Shown: positions 1 to 11,231, counted from the stretch's first letter. The stretch: 64,000 nucleotides of DNA from Heterodera schachtii (GCA_023374025.1 SIJG01000013.1:588846-652845), one strand, 5' to 3'. Numbers and translations are program-made. The notes: generated from the sequence alone by a model not told the origin.

Positions 1-2
1 AT

Positions 3-410
3 ATATATCGTCCTCCTAATTGTACTGTTCAAAATACGAAAAAGCTATTTAAATTTATTTCTGATCTGAGTAATTCTAAAAATATCATATATTGTGGGGA
101 TTTTAATATCCCAAATATTTTATGGGATGAAAATAAGATAATTCAAAAAAATGATCCGGTGTCAAATTTATTGATTGAGTTTATTGACCAAAAACAATTG
201 AAACAGCATGTAAAACAACCAACAAGAGAAAAAGCTATTTTAGATTTAGTAATTACCAGTGAATTAGAATTAATCAATGATTTAACAGTACTTGAGAACT
301 TTTCAACTTCCGATCACAAAATGGTCGGATTTAAAATAAAAGAAAAATTCAGTCATAAAAATCCCAGAGTTTATAGAAGAGCTTTTAAAATATTAATTTT
401 TCCAAATTAA
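3..410 (+). pseudogene. LINE endonuclease (APE-type), C-terminal part
   Basis: The frame is open from the first bases of the window, so the N-terminal half lies upstream. It shows YRPPN, then CGDFNIPN near residues 31-38 of the visible part, then STSDHKMV near its end. These match the GDFN and SDH motifs of apurinic-like endonucleases that nick target DNA for target-primed reverse transcription. The frame closes at 408-410 just after YRRAFKI, where the linker to the RT should continue; that continuation (FSKLSRAILENRIDL) is found from 398 in the next phase. The shift amounts to one missing base in an A/T-rich run around 385-398. I therefore treat it as the broken first part of one ORF2, not as a separate gene. 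Confidence 0.85.
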
Positions 411-1662
411 GTCGGGCGATACTTGAAAATCGAATTGATTTATCAATAAACTCAGTGTACACCGTTGAACAAAAATATAAAGAATTCTTAAATAAAGTGC
501 TGAAATTATATGATACTTTTATACCCAATAGACCTCTAAAATCGATAATAAAACAATCATACCCTCAAAAAATAAGAGACTTATTTTCAGAGAAATTACG
601 TTTGCATAAGCTTGTAAAAAAATTCCCGGAAAAAAGTGATCTTAGTTTAAATTACAAAATTATTTCAAGGGAAATGAAGAAACAATTAAATCAATTCAGA
701 AATGAACAAGAGTCAAAAATTATTTCCCAGGGGCAAAATTCAGTTAACAAATTTATTCGAAATAAACTTTCAAAAGTCAACGAAATACCTACTCTAATTG
801 ATAATGCTGGAAATATGTTTTCCAGCAATGTACAAAAATGTAAGATATTAGCAGAAATATTTCAAAAATCTTTTTTAAGAAAATCAATTGTTAATGGTCC
901 ACAAACTCAAACAACACAGAATAAGACTAAGCTTTCTGACATTGAATTGAACGCTGGCATAATTTGGAATATATTAAGAAGACTTCCCCGGCGTAATTCC
1001 ACTTCACCAGATAATGTTCCCTACATTTTATTAAAAAATTGTGCAGAACCAATTACAAAAATATTAGCAGATATATTTAGGCTAATTTTGGATTCCGGTC
1101 AAATTCCGGAAATTTGGCGAACATCATTAGTTGTACCAATTTTCAAAAAAGGCGAAAAAACTGATCCATTAAATTACAGGCCGGTGTCATTAACCAGCAC
1201 CGTCTGTAGAGTTTTCGAAAGATTTTTGAGTAGCAAAATTTTAGAATTTCTGAACAGTACAAGATTCTTTGATAAAGAACAATTTGGGTTTTTAAAAAAT
1301 AGATCGACTACAACCCAAATATTAAAAATGATGGACGATATATATAATTCTATACAAAAGAATCAACAAATTGACATAATCTATATTGATTTTGTCAAGG
1401 CGTTTGATTCTGTTCCAATTGATTTATTACTTCAAAAAATCAAAAAGATTGGAATTGAAGGAAAAATTCATAATTTTTTAACTAACTTTTTAAAAAATCG
1501 GTGTTTTAAGGTTAAAATTGGCGAAGAATTGTCAGAAAGTTTTAGAATATTTTCAGGAGTGCCCCAGGGAAGTGTCTTAGGGCCATTACTCTTTTTAATT
1601 TTTATAAATGATCTGCCGTCCTTTATTACAAATGAAGCGGCATCAGTTGGCATAAAAATGTA
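398..1662 (+). pseudogene. LINE reverse transcriptase, N-terminal and central part
   Basis: Carries the start of the RT domain of ORF2. A lysine-rich linker is followed by VVPIFKKGEKTDPLNYRPVS, the usual first RT block of Jockey/CR1-like elements, then IYIDFVKAFDSVP (motif A with the first catalytic Asp) and SGVPQGSVLGPLLFLIF (motif B). The frame stops at 1660-1662, immediately before the YADD motif that continues in the next phase. The first ATG-like start near 455 is not meaningful because open frame and clear linker sequence extend upstream to 398. The product would copy the element RNA at the nicked target site. As read, the protein is cut off before its second catalytic motif. Confidence 0.9.
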
Positions 1663-2460
1663 ATGTATGCCGATGATGTTAAATTATATTATGCCCATGA
1701 AAATGATGACCATTCGAATCAGTTGGATAAAGCAATTGAGGCTTTGGAAAAATGGTCAAAAATAAATGGGTTAGAAATTTCAACTGAAAAATGTTTTGTT
1801 TTATATTTAGGGAAAAATAATATGAAAAAAGAATATTTTATTAACTCAAAAAAGATTTCAGAATCGGATAATGTTCGTGACTTGGGAATTTTAATTGACT
1901 CGAAGCTTAATTTTTCAGAACATATAAGCAAAATTATACGAAACGCATATCTTAGAAGCTTTCAGATTTTGAGAGTGTTGAAAAGCAGGGAAATAAAGAC
2001 TCTAACAGCAGCTTATAAAACTTTTGTACGACCTCAATTAGAATACGCTACCGATGTTTGGAACCCTAATTTAAAAAAAAATATAGACAAAATTGAGCGG
2101 GTACAAAAATTTTTCACAAGAAAAGCTTTTCGAAAATGTGGATTTGTGTACAAAAAATATACGGAAAGACTTAAAATCACGGGTTTACACAAATTGGAAG
2201 AAAGAAGAAAAATCAATGATTTAACAACAGCTTTTAAAATAATTAAAGGGTTCACAAGCCTCAATGCTGGGAAAAGTTTCTTTTTCTCAGAAAGGCCCAG
2301 GAGGCCTTTACTTTTACGAGTAAAGCGCCACACGGCCAAAACTCAAAATAATTTTTTCAATAGAATAGTAAAAAACTGGAATAATCTTCCAGTAGTAGCG
2401 ATGCAAATTAATAAGGCAAAGGAATTCAGGGGTTTACTAAAAGCAATGAGTTCTGAGTAG
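1654..2460 (+). pseudogene. LINE reverse transcriptase, YADD motif to C-terminus
   Basis: Begins with VMYADDVKLYY, the catalytic YADD box (RT motif C), followed by DLGILIDSKLNFSEHI (thumb region typical of Jockey/CR1-like RTs) and FVRPQLEYATDVWNPN. The C-terminus contains a basic stretch and FFNRIVKNWNNLP, the usual end of this protein type. The stop is TAG at 2458-2460. The phase differs by one base from the preceding RT segment because of a change in the A-run near 1654-1658, so this is the continuation of the same broken ORF2. Residues from about 2137 on are nearly identical to the fragment at 61776-62099, which indicates a family recently active in this genome. Confidence 0.9.
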
Positions 2461-2659
2461 GATTTTCCATGTTGCCATATTTACACTATATTTTTATCAC
2501 CTGTGAATTTTTAACATTTGATTGATTTATTTTTATTCATTTTTTTTTATTACGGTTTTCATTTTGTATTTTTTATTTGATCAACTTTATTTGTTGTTTT
2601 CTTTTTTGGCACCATATAAGAGCACTAATGTGCCTTTGGTTTGCTCGATAAATTAAATT

Positions 2660-5198
2660 CAAAGATTAAATTATTTATTTCCTAAATTTAAGATAAATCT
2701 TGAAAATGTTTGTTAAAAGTTGATTATAATTATGTTTTTTATCGAAAATTATAAAAGAAAATATAAATAATAAAAAATCTAAATAATGCTATAAAAATTT
2801 ATTTAATGAAATTTTAACCAAATCTTAAAATATCAAAAGATTTAAAATAAAACAATTTATAAAAAATTTACTTAATATATTTGCACATTTATAAAACTTT
2901 TTTTTATATAAATGGACAACCCTTTATTTCTTTAGATAAATAAAAAAATAATATTTACTTTATATGGACGAACTGCTAAGGTCTAAAAAAACAAAAATAT
3001 TTTGAAGATATATAATTATTATTAGTATAAGTTATCAAAACAAAATATATTTGAATAATTTAAAAATTGTTTAAAATTTTCATAAATCAACATTGGTTAT
3101 ATGTATCAGAATTTAAAAACTTCGTTTATTCAACTTGATAAAGTAAATTATTTTATTCTTTATTTTTAAAATACCATTTATAATTTAATATGCAATTGTT
3201 GGCAACGTACTGCAGGAATTTTTGAATTGATACAAATATTTGTAAAAATTAAATATTAGAGGAATATTATTTGTAATTTATTAATTAATGAGACCTAAAA
3301 TAATTTATTTAAAAAAAGATATGGCACATTTATTAAAAATTTATCAAAAAAGTGCCAAGGAAAACGTAAAGAAGTTCACACAAAAAATTGAAAGCAATTC
3401 AAGATATAAAAGAAAAGAAAAATAACAACAAAATTATATATATATATTTTTTGTATTTAATATGTTATTTTTTTAATGTTACACTCTATCAGATATAATT
3501 TAATTTAGTGTCAGGTAAACAGACAGCAATTGCATTTATGGCACCACGCTGACATCAAGAGTCCGATCAACAATGAGCAAAAAGACGATGATTGTGGTTA
3601 TTCAAATACAATAATATAAGAACATAATTTAATAATTATCTTATAGTGTTTTTTTACTTTTTATTCATTACCTTAGAAGCTGAAAAATTTTTATTACTAA
3701 TTATAGTTGATTTCTTTATAATCGAAATACTATAAAACATATATTCAATAAAAGTTTGGTTTAATTAAAATATTTAAAAAAGTTAAATATGTCCAAGTAA
3801 ACTTATTTAAAACTACTGCCTGAATAAAAAAAACAAAATTAAAAATTATAAATATTAAAAACTTTATGTAATAAATCTAGATAAATAAATAAATAACTAA
3901 TAGATTTTCATTGACTTACTATTATGGCTAATATAACTTGCATAAAAGAAAGGAAAATCAATTTGCAATCAACATAACATTTAACAAAATTAAATTAAAC
4001 TTATAAATATTTTGACATAATCCTTATATAAAAAGTTTGGTGTTTGTGTGTATGTTCCATGGCGTTGTGTTTGTGTGGCTTTTTGTTTTATTTTTGCGTA
4101 AAAAGTGTGTTTGAAAAATGAAAAATTTGTTTTGCTTTTTCTTTTTGTTTTATGCTTTTGCCATTTTAAAGAAATATTAAATATCCTCTTGGAAATATTT
4201 TTTTTATTTATTATTAATTTAATTTTTTTTTTGATTGTATTAAAAGTTATTTGTTTTTGATATGAAAAGATTTTGTTTGATAATGGAAAATTAGTTTTGA
4301 TTAGTAAATGAATGAAGAGAATTAAAGATTTGTATAAAAAAACACTGACTATATATAACATATAACAATATGAAATGAATTTGTTTTGGTTGATTATGGA
4401 AATTGTTATGTAAAGATATTTTTTGAATATAAAGCATGTCTATGAATAGTAAAAAAGTAACGAAAAAGCATTTGTTTATTATGTTGTGCCGCTTCAAATG
4501 GAAAAATTATTATGCCATTGGTGCTTCGTGGATTTACGCTTATCGACGTGCCGCCTGGTGATATAAATGGAATGTTTAAAATTAACGGTTTAGCAGGTTT
4601 GTTTTGAATTGAAAAATTGTGTTACTTATTCATTTATGCTATTGGCACCTACAGTTGGCAGGAGGGGGGGGGGCTTTGACCCTCCGAATTGAAAACCACA
4701 TCTACAAATTTGATTTAAGATAATTTATATTGCATTTTGAAACTAATAAATAAAAGTTCTCGGTCTAATTAGCTTTATGATACCAATCAATTAACCATAA
4801 TTGATTTTTACACAATAAATCTTTTATTGTTTTGTATTAATTTTGACACTATTGTTACGAAAAGAATTGACCTTTATTTTGATATGGGATATTTTTATGT
4901 AAAGATATTTTTTGGAATGAATAGTATATGTATGAATAGCAATAACTGAATAAAAGTGTTTGATTGAAATTGTGATGTTTTGCAGTGTGACTTATATTGT
5001 TATTGACCATTTTTGAGTGAAAAAGATCGACTTAATGGTACTTAATTTTGTCCTTACTTTTGATTATGAGCGTCATCGTTTCATTTCTGATCATTACATA
5101 TTCGATTGGATAAATTTTATAAATCGTTCATTGTTAAATGTGTTCAATATGCATATTTTATATTTATTTTTGTAACTTTATTTACTGTGTAATGTTTG
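2660..5198. other. AT-rich noncoding DNA between LINE and Helitron
   Basis: No convincing gene. Most of it is A/T-rich filler. From about 4480 the composition rises somewhat, which may be 5' noncoding sequence of the Helitron, whose 5' terminus (expected TC after an A) I could not fix. A 10-base G run at 4674-4683 sits between GGAGGG and CCCTCC, so a short GC hairpin is possible. Open frames on the minus strand at 3990-4497 are low-complexity and show no motif. Confidence 0.6.
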
Positions 5199-5205
5199 TT
5201 TTCAG
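5199..5205 (+). promoter_or_regulatory. candidate 3' splice site upstream of Helitron ORF
   Basis: TTTTCAG followed by GTTTTAAAG lies 29 bases before the Helitron start codon. TTTTCAG is the canonical nematode 3' splice (or spliced-leader acceptor) motif. The position suggests the Helitron mRNA leader is cis- or trans-spliced here. Only the motif and its place are seen; splicing itself is inference. Confidence 0.4.
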
Positions 5206-5233
5206 GTTTTAAAGATTACCGCTGCTTTTTGCA

Positions 5234-7405
5234 ATGAATTTAGACGAAATTTTTCTGAAGCAAATTAGACATGGAAATGAACAAAATTTTGAACAGAATG
5301 TTTTGGAATTAGATTTTGATGGTGTTGAAGAATTTGTTGAGATCCATGATCAAGAAAGTGTGATTGAAGAAATTAGAAATTATGATGTTGCTGAAGAACA
5401 CAATTATGCCAAGAAAATAAGATTGAATGAGAGTCTTAGTGCCAGCCAGGCATCTTTGAATCTAGATTATGCTGTGGCGGGTCATTCACGCATGACTGAT
5501 AGCCAATTTGATGAACGTAGAAGGACAGAGTATTTGAGTAGCAAAAGAGAAAACGTGAGAATTAGAAGAGAGAATGAATCACAAGATCAAAGAGCATTGC
5601 GCTTGGAACAAAATAGAATGAGAAATAGAAATGCAAGAATTGAAGAAGATGCATTTGAGCAAAGCTTGCGTTTTGAACAGAATAGAAAAAGAATGAGTAA
5701 TCAGAGATCTGAAGAAAATGCATATGAAAGACAGTTGCGTCTAGAACAGCAAAGAATTAGACAGAGAGTGATTAGACAAGGTGAAATTAATGTTTATGCA
5801 GCAGGTTCTTATGTGAATGCTCATGAAGATGGACTTGGTCTTATGAATGTTAGGTGTGAATTTTGTGATGCACTACATTTTGTTGGAGAGAAACTGAATG
5901 GACGCGGCAATTCTTTTAAGGATTGCTGCCATTATGGAAAAGTTTTTGTTCCTGAGATTCCTGAGCAGGATTTCCCTGAAGAATTGAGGGATTTGTTTAT
6001 GAAATTTGACGCGAGGCATGTGAATTTTTTTGAAAATGTTAGACATTTGAATAGCAGCGTTTCGTTTGCTTCAATGAATCCGCTGAGGTATAGATATCCG
6101 AATAACCGAGGACCGTATTGCTTTCGCATTTACGGTCAGGTTTATCACAGAATGAATTTGGCTTTGAATCCCGAAAATGGCGATGAGCCTGCTTACGGGC
6201 AGATTTTCATCGTAGATACTGAGCAGGCAATGAGGGCAATGAGGCATGCTAATGCAAATATTGACCCTCAATTGTTGAGAACCGTTTATGAAGTGATAAG
6301 AAATGTAAACCCATTTGCAGATGCATATATGATGATGAAAGAAGAAGAGGGCGAAGAATCTGAAAGAGCGAGAACTGAAAACAGAGAGCCAACCGAGATC
6401 AAGCTTTTGTTTGAGACCGGGAAGCAGTTGGACAGACGTTTGGGGTACAACGTACCTCGAGCGAATGAAGTGGCAGCTGTTTATGTACCTGGGGCAGATG
6501 GTGAAGTGCCAAATGCCAAGATTGTGATTCGAGAACGTGGAAAGGAATTAAAGATTTTGAATAGTACTGATAAGATGGTGACACCAATGACTTACCCGTT
6601 GTTTTATCCGCGTGGTACTCTTGGCTGGCACCCTGAAATGAAGCAGAGAAACAGTAACAGAAGAGTGACAAGACTACAGTATGTGTGTTATAGCTTGGCA
6701 ATTCGAGAAAGAGAATTTAATCCGATTTTATATGGAGGAAAGCTCTTTCAACAGTATTGTGTTGATGAATATGTTAAGATTGAAGGAGACAGAATGAATT
6801 GGATAAAGAACAATCAGAAAAAGATTTTGGCTGATGCTTATAAGAATATTGACAATATGTTGATTAGAAGAGCACAAGAAAGAGGTTTGCCACTTGGAAG
6901 GAAGGTTATTCTTCCTCCAAGTGTGACCAATAGTCCGAGATATGTTGAGAAGCATTTTCAGGATGCTATGGCCGTTGTTCGACGGTTTGGCAAGCCTGAT
7001 ATGTTTTTGACTATGACATGTAACCCGCAATGGGAGGAGATCTCAGAGAATCTGTTTCATGAACAGACATCAATTGATAGACCAGATTTGGTTGTGAGAG
7101 TTTTCAATTTGAAAGTGAAAGCGATTATGAATCAGATAACGAAAGTAAAGATTTTTGGTGAAGTGATTGCGTGGATGTACCCGGTAGAGAACCAAGGAAG
7201 GGGACTACCCCACATTCATTTGCTTTTGACATTGGCTGAACAAGACAAATTGATAAATGGCGAAGATGTTGAGAAAAAAGGAATTAGTGCGAGAATACCG
7301 GATAAACAATTAGAACTTGATTTGTTTGGTTTGGTGAAAAGATTTATCATCCATGGCCCATGTGGTGATTTGAACCCAAATTGCCCATGCATGGGAGTTT
7401 GTTGA
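5234..7405 (+). CDS. Helitron Rep protein, N-terminal part with HUH motif (frameshifted end)
   Basis: 723 residues. Residues about 85-190 form an Arg/Glu/Gln-rich helical stretch with three to four internal repeats built around LRLEQNRMR, a common Helitron N-terminal feature. The Helitron-like N domain follows. The Rep HUH motif is GLPHIHLLLTL with H660 and H662, which bind the metal for single-strand nicking. Near the end HGPCGDLNPNCPC leads into the usual CPCM block, but the frame then stops at 7403-7405. The missing continuation, VDKNGMRKRKCCKGYPKAF, is found at once in the next phase. The pattern fits one extra G in the GGG at 7392-7394. An in-frame stop lies just upstream of the ATG at 5234, so this start is likely. 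Confidence 0.9.
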   Translation: MNLDEIFLKQIRHGNEQNFEQNVLELDFDGVEEFVEIHDQESVIEEIRNYDVAEEHNYAKKIRLNESLSASQASLNLDYAVAGHSRMTDSQFDERRRTEYLSSKRENVRIRRENESQDQRALRLEQNRMRNRNARIEEDAFEQSLRFEQNRKRMSNQRSEENAYERQLRLEQQRIRQRVIRQGEINVYAAGSYVNAHEDGLGLMNVRCEFCDALHFVGEKLNGRGNSFKDCCHYGKVFVPEIPEQDFPEELRDLFMKFDARHVNFFENVRHLNSSVSFASMNPLRYRYPNNRGPYCFRIYGQVYHRMNLALNPENGDEPAYGQIFIVDTEQAMRAMRHANANIDPQLLRTVYEVIRNVNPFADAYMMMKEEEGEESERARTENREPTEIKLLFETGKQLDRRLGYNVPRANEVAAVYVPGADGEVPNAKIVIRERGKELKILNSTDKMVTPMTYPLFYPRGTLGWHPEMKQRNSNRRVTRLQYVCYSLAIREREFNPILYGGKLFQQYCVDEYVKIEGDRMNWIKNNQKKILADAYKNIDNMLIRRAQERGLPLGRKVILPPSVTNSPRYVEKHFQDAMAVVRRFGKPDMFLTMTCNPQWEEISENLFHEQTSIDRPDLVVRVFNLKVKAIMNQITKVKIFGEVIAWMYPVENQGRGLPHIHLLLTLAEQDKLINGEDVEKKGISARIPDKQLELDLFGLVKRFIIHGPCGDLNPNCPCMGVC

Positions 7406-7415
7406 CAAGAACGGG

Positions 7416-9929
7416 ATGAGAAAAAGGAAATGCTGTAAGGGATATCCTAAGGCATTCCAAGAAGAGACAATTGTTCTTGAAAATGGTTTGGCTTTGTATG
7501 CAAGACCAAATGATGGAAGAACTGTTGAAGTATTTGCGAATGGAAAAAGACATGCGTTAGATAACAGATGGGTTGTTCCACACAATCTATACCTGTTGAA
7601 AATGTTCAAGTGTCATATTAATCTTGAAAAGGTTAATAGTGTTAGTTCAGTAAAGTATTTGCATAAGTATGTGCATAAGCCACCAGACAGAGCAAGATTA
7701 GAATTAGAAGAGAACAATGATCATGATGAGGTCAAGGAATATATCGACGCAAGATATGTTTGTCCTCAAGAAGCTGTGTGGAGAATTTTTGAATTGCCTA
7801 TGTATGAGAGAAGTCATTGTATTATGTCTTTGCCTGTACACTTACAAGGTGAACACATTTGTTATTTTGACGAGAATATGGATGAAGAAGAAATTCGTGA
7901 AAGAATTGCAAATGGATCAGAGTTAATGGCTTATTTTGTATTGAATCGTGCAAATTATTTGGCAAAGACTCTGCTGTATCACCAGATACCGGAGAAGTTT
8001 TGCTTCAAGAAAGGAAAATGGACAGAGAGAAAAGCACATTTTAACACAATTGGTCGAATGGTGAAAGTGTCGCCGGCTGAGCCGGAGCGATACCACCTGA
8101 GGCTGTTGCTGTTGAATGTGAAGGGAGCTTCTTCCTATGAAGATTTGAAAAGAGTTGTGGATTTGAATGGCGTTGAAACGTTTTGTGAAACTTTTTCAGC
8201 TGCATGCTTAGAAAGAGGTTTGATTAGAAATGATGAAGAGTGGAAAAGAGCATTAGAAGAAGCAGAGAGTTTTGAGATGCCATGGAAATTGAGAGAATTT
8301 TTTGCATTGATTTTAGTCCATTGCAACCCGGCCAAACCGGATGAGCTTTGGAATATGTTTAAAGACGCATTGTCTGAAGATTTTAGCAGGAGTTTTAGTA
8401 AAGAATTGGCTTATGCAAAAGCATATAAAGAAATTGCACTTAGTATTACGAGGGCTGGAAAAACGCTTGCTGATTTTCCAACCATGGAACAGATAAATGT
8501 TGATGATGATGTTGAACAAATGTTTGATTTAGCCGAAGAAATGAATTTGGGACAAAGAAGCTATGCTTTGATGTATGATGAACAAAGGAATGTTAGTGAT
8601 GAAATTTTGAATAGAATATGGAATCCTGTAAATGAACCCGCGTTCTACTTTCTTAGTGGACCGGGTGGAACTGGAAAGACACATGTGAATAAGACAATTG
8701 TTCACTTGCTGAGAGGACAGAGGAAGAAAGTTTGTACAATGGCTTTTACCGGGATGGCAGCAACTTTGCTACCTGCCGGAAGGACATTACATAATAGATT
8801 TGGACTGGCTTTGGACATGAGTAATTCGAGTATTAGTCCGAGGTCAAAGGCTTGGCAAGAATTGAAAGAAACTGATTTGTTTATTTGTGATGAAGCGCCT
8901 ATGATAAATAAGCGCGCAATGAGAACTTTGGATGAGAAATTGAGAGAGATTATGAATAATGGAATTGCATTTGGTGGCAAAGTTATGCTTTGGACGGGAG
9001 ACTTTCGTCAAACCCTTCCAATTCAGAAACATGCCACGAGGGCAGAGTTGGTTAATTCAACCATAAAACGAAGTGAGTATTGGAGGTTGGCTAAAAGATA
9101 TAGACTGACAAAGAATATGAGAGCATTCGCATCAGAACAAGAATTTGCAAGAGATTTGTTAGAAATTGGTAGTGGAAAATGGAACAATGAAAATGATGAG
9201 ATGATTTTGCCCGAGAATTGTATAAGCAATGGCGATTTGGCTGAAGAGATTTTTGGACAATGTATTGCTTCCGAAAATTGGAATGAAATGGCTAAAAGTG
9301 CCATTTTAGCACCGAAGAATATGGATGTTTGTGAAATGAATAGTAGAGTTTTAGAAATGTTGCCTGGAGAAGAAGTTGTTTATACAAGTATAGATATAGC
9401 CCAAGATGAGAATAGACAAAGAGCAGATGAGTATTTAGACGAGTATTTGAATGCTTTGAACCCTTCGGGGTTTCCACGGCATAAGCTGAGATTGAAGAAA
9501 AATGCTATTGTTTTGTTAATGCATAATTTGAATATAGAAATGGGTCTTTGTAATGGTGCGAGAATGAAAGTCGAGCAAATGCAACCGAATTTGATTGTAT
9601 GTCAGATTTTGACTGGAGACAAGGCAGGTCAGACTGTGTACATTCCTCGGATCACGCTATGCTGTTCTGAAGATTACCCTTTTGATTTGCATAGGCACCA
9701 ATTCCCCTTGGTGTTGGCTTTTGCAATGACAATTAACAAGGCTCAAGGTCAAACCCTTGAGCAAGTTGGCATTGATCTGAGGAAAGATGTGTTTAGCCAT
9801 GGACAATTGTATGTGGCTCTTTCGAGAGCAAGAGCTTGGAATAAGCTGAGAATTAGATTAGATGATAGTAATTTAGAGAGAAAGGTGAATAATGTTGTGT
9901 ATAGAGAATTATTAGATAACAGTGACTAG
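7416..9929 (+). CDS. Helitron Rep C-terminal part plus PIF1-like helicase
   Basis: 837 residues from the first ATG, but the frame is open from about 7393 and is the continuation of the preceding protein. The Rep active-site tyrosines are in KYLHKYVHK (Y81 and Y85), the two-tyrosine pattern of Helitron Reps. The helicase shows Walker A GPGGTGKT (415-422), Walker B DEAPM (from 492), TGDFRQTLP (527-535), TKNMRA, INKAQGQTL (from about 773) and QLYVALSRA (797-805). All key helicase motifs look intact. It would unwind the displaced strand during rolling-circle transposition. Stop TAG at 9927-9929. Only the single frameshift at the junction prevents a full RepHel reading frame. Confidence 0.92.
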   Translation: MRKRKCCKGYPKAFQEETIVLENGLALYARPNDGRTVEVFANGKRHALDNRWVVPHNLYLLKMFKCHINLEKVNSVSSVKYLHKYVHKPPDRARLELEENNDHDEVKEYIDARYVCPQEAVWRIFELPMYERSHCIMSLPVHLQGEHICYFDENMDEEEIRERIANGSELMAYFVLNRANYLAKTLLYHQIPEKFCFKKGKWTERKAHFNTIGRMVKVSPAEPERYHLRLLLLNVKGASSYEDLKRVVDLNGVETFCETFSAACLERGLIRNDEEWKRALEEAESFEMPWKLREFFALILVHCNPAKPDELWNMFKDALSEDFSRSFSKELAYAKAYKEIALSITRAGKTLADFPTMEQINVDDDVEQMFDLAEEMNLGQRSYALMYDEQRNVSDEILNRIWNPVNEPAFYFLSGPGGTGKTHVNKTIVHLLRGQRKKVCTMAFTGMAATLLPAGRTLHNRFGLALDMSNSSISPRSKAWQELKETDLFICDEAPMINKRAMRTLDEKLREIMNNGIAFGGKVMLWTGDFRQTLPIQKHATRAELVNSTIKRSEYWRLAKRYRLTKNMRAFASEQEFARDLLEIGSGKWNNENDEMILPENCISNGDLAEEIFGQCIASENWNEMAKSAILAPKNMDVCEMNSRVLEMLPGEEVVYTSIDIAQDENRQRADEYLDEYLNALNPSGFPRHKLRLKKNAIVLLMHNLNIEMGLCNGARMKVEQMQPNLIVCQILTGDKAGQTVYIPRITLCCSEDYPFDLHRHQFPLVLAFAMTINKAQGQTLEQVGIDLRKDVFSHGQLYVALSRARAWNKLRIRLDDSNLERKVNNVVYRELLDNSD

Positions 9930-10107
9930 ATATTGTTTAGATTAGATTTGTTTGTATAGTATTAGAATTGGTTTTGTTAGACAATTTCTGTTGTTCTTTG
10001 GGTTGCTTAAGACAGTACGAACAGAATTCAAAGTAAGTCTATCCTTTTCATTTCATAATTAATCTTTATTTAAAACAAATCTGACTGTTCATAAAAATTT
10101 ATACTTC

Positions 10108-10145
10108 CTAGCGGGGGATGCGCCGAAGGCGCATAACCCCGCTAG
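10108..10145 (+). repeat. Helitron 3' terminus: double hairpin plus CTAG
   Basis: CTAGCGGGG at 10108-10116 is the exact inverted complement of CCCCGCTAG at 10137-10145. Inside is a second perfect stem, ATGCGCC (10118-10124) and GGCGCAT (10128-10134), around a GAA loop. The element ends CTAG and the next base is T. Helitron 3' ends normally have one GC hairpin about 10 bases from CTRR; here an outer inverted repeat adds a second CTAG. Confidence 0.88.
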
Positions 10146-11231
10146 TGTATTTCAATTTTTAAAATAATTAAATTTAAAATAATACAAAATTTTTATAAAC
10201 AGATAAATAATCACATTCAGTAACAAATAAAATAAAAAGGTTTACAAATTAGTATAAAGCCATAGTTTTAATAAAACTAAATTTATAACAATTGTCGCAT
10301 AATCCCATTCAAAAGTCTAATTATTCAATAATTGCTTTTGTTATCTAAGTTTAGAAATTCAATGATATTTTAATTGAATAAACAAATAAATTTTTTTTCT
10401 AAATAAGATAATAGAGATTGAATAATATGAATTAATATATGCTTTTGATTAAATATTCAAAATTCATAACTAAGATTTCAGCTCAAACGCATTAACTTAG
10501 TATTGTTTGATATAAGAAAAAACAATGAAATTTAATAAAAAGTAATAAATTTACGCGACTTAAATAAATTAAACCTTAATTAATAAACACATGTAAAAAT
10601 TCTTAAAAACTAACTTAATTATATAAATTATTAAAGGAAATGGAGTACATATACAATACTAATCTTTACTACCTGCACGAATAATCAAAAAGAGTTACTT
10701 CAACATGAATACTTTAAAAAAAAATTGCAAACAAGTTCTGAAATTATAAAATAAAAATGTAAAATTAATTCATATTATTAAATGAAAATAATAGTAACTA
10801 TCTTACTGGATAAAAAATTATATAAAAATATTGAAAACAAGACTCATCAAATCATTTTTAATTAAATAGAATTAATAAATTTTCATCGAGAATTAAATAA
10901 ATATGAAAAAAAAATATGTATTCATCCGTAAATTAAAAAAAAAAAACCAAAAAATTGGAAGAATAAAAATGTAATAAAAATATTTTTATTTTACTGTAAT
11001 ACAAAATCTTTTACAGTCTTTACTGGTAAATTATAAATAGTCAATAAAAATAAATTTCGTTTAATAATTTATAAGCAAGTTTATGATATGAAATAAAAAT
11101 AGTATATTAATTCAAATTTGCAATATAAATTTTACATTTTAATAAAGAACAATAAAATTTATTTTGAATAGCGTAACAAAAGCTTGCAATAGAAAGTGAA
11201 ACATATGAGAAATGACAACCTTTTTTTTCAT

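Larger units (their letters stand above)
1..2659 (+). mobile_element. LINE (non-LTR retrotransposon), Jockey/CR1-like, cut by window edge and frameshifted
   Basis: The element runs from the window edge to a shared 3' end at about 2659. In order it shows an APE-type endonuclease C-terminal part, a reverse transcriptase and a C-terminal domain, then a 3' UTR of about 200 bp ending in a GATAAATTAAATT-like tail. The same 3' end recurs in the truncated copy at 61776-62288, which supports the boundary. Single-base phase changes near 390-398 and near 1655 break the reading frame, so this copy cannot make one full-length product as read. APE endonuclease plus this RT style fits the Jockey/CR1/L2 group; the exact clade needs a tree. 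The 5' part lies outside the window, so overall length and any ORF1 are unknown. Confidence 0.93.
5234..10145 (+). mobile_element. Helitron, near-autonomous, with Rep/helicase
   Basis: A rolling-circle DNA transposon. It carries an N-terminal Helitron domain, a HUH/Y2 Rep nuclease and a PIF1-like SF1 helicase, in two frames separated by one frameshift near 7393. The 3' end is well defined: a GC-rich hairpin and then CTAG at 10142-10145 followed by T, as expected for Helitrons, which end in CTRR and insert before T. The 5' end was not located and lies upstream of 5234, so the start given is the start codon only. No second protein (OTU or extra endonuclease) is seen. Confidence 0.93.

Noticed and set aside
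3990..4497. Minus-strand open frames of 123 and 68 codons
   Set aside because: They translate T-rich and TGTTTTG-like low-complexity DNA; no motif or codon signal.
4671..4692. Helitron 5' hairpin at the G10 tract
   Set aside because: It is a possible GC stem, but the TC start and preceding A expected of a Helitron 5' end could not be placed there.
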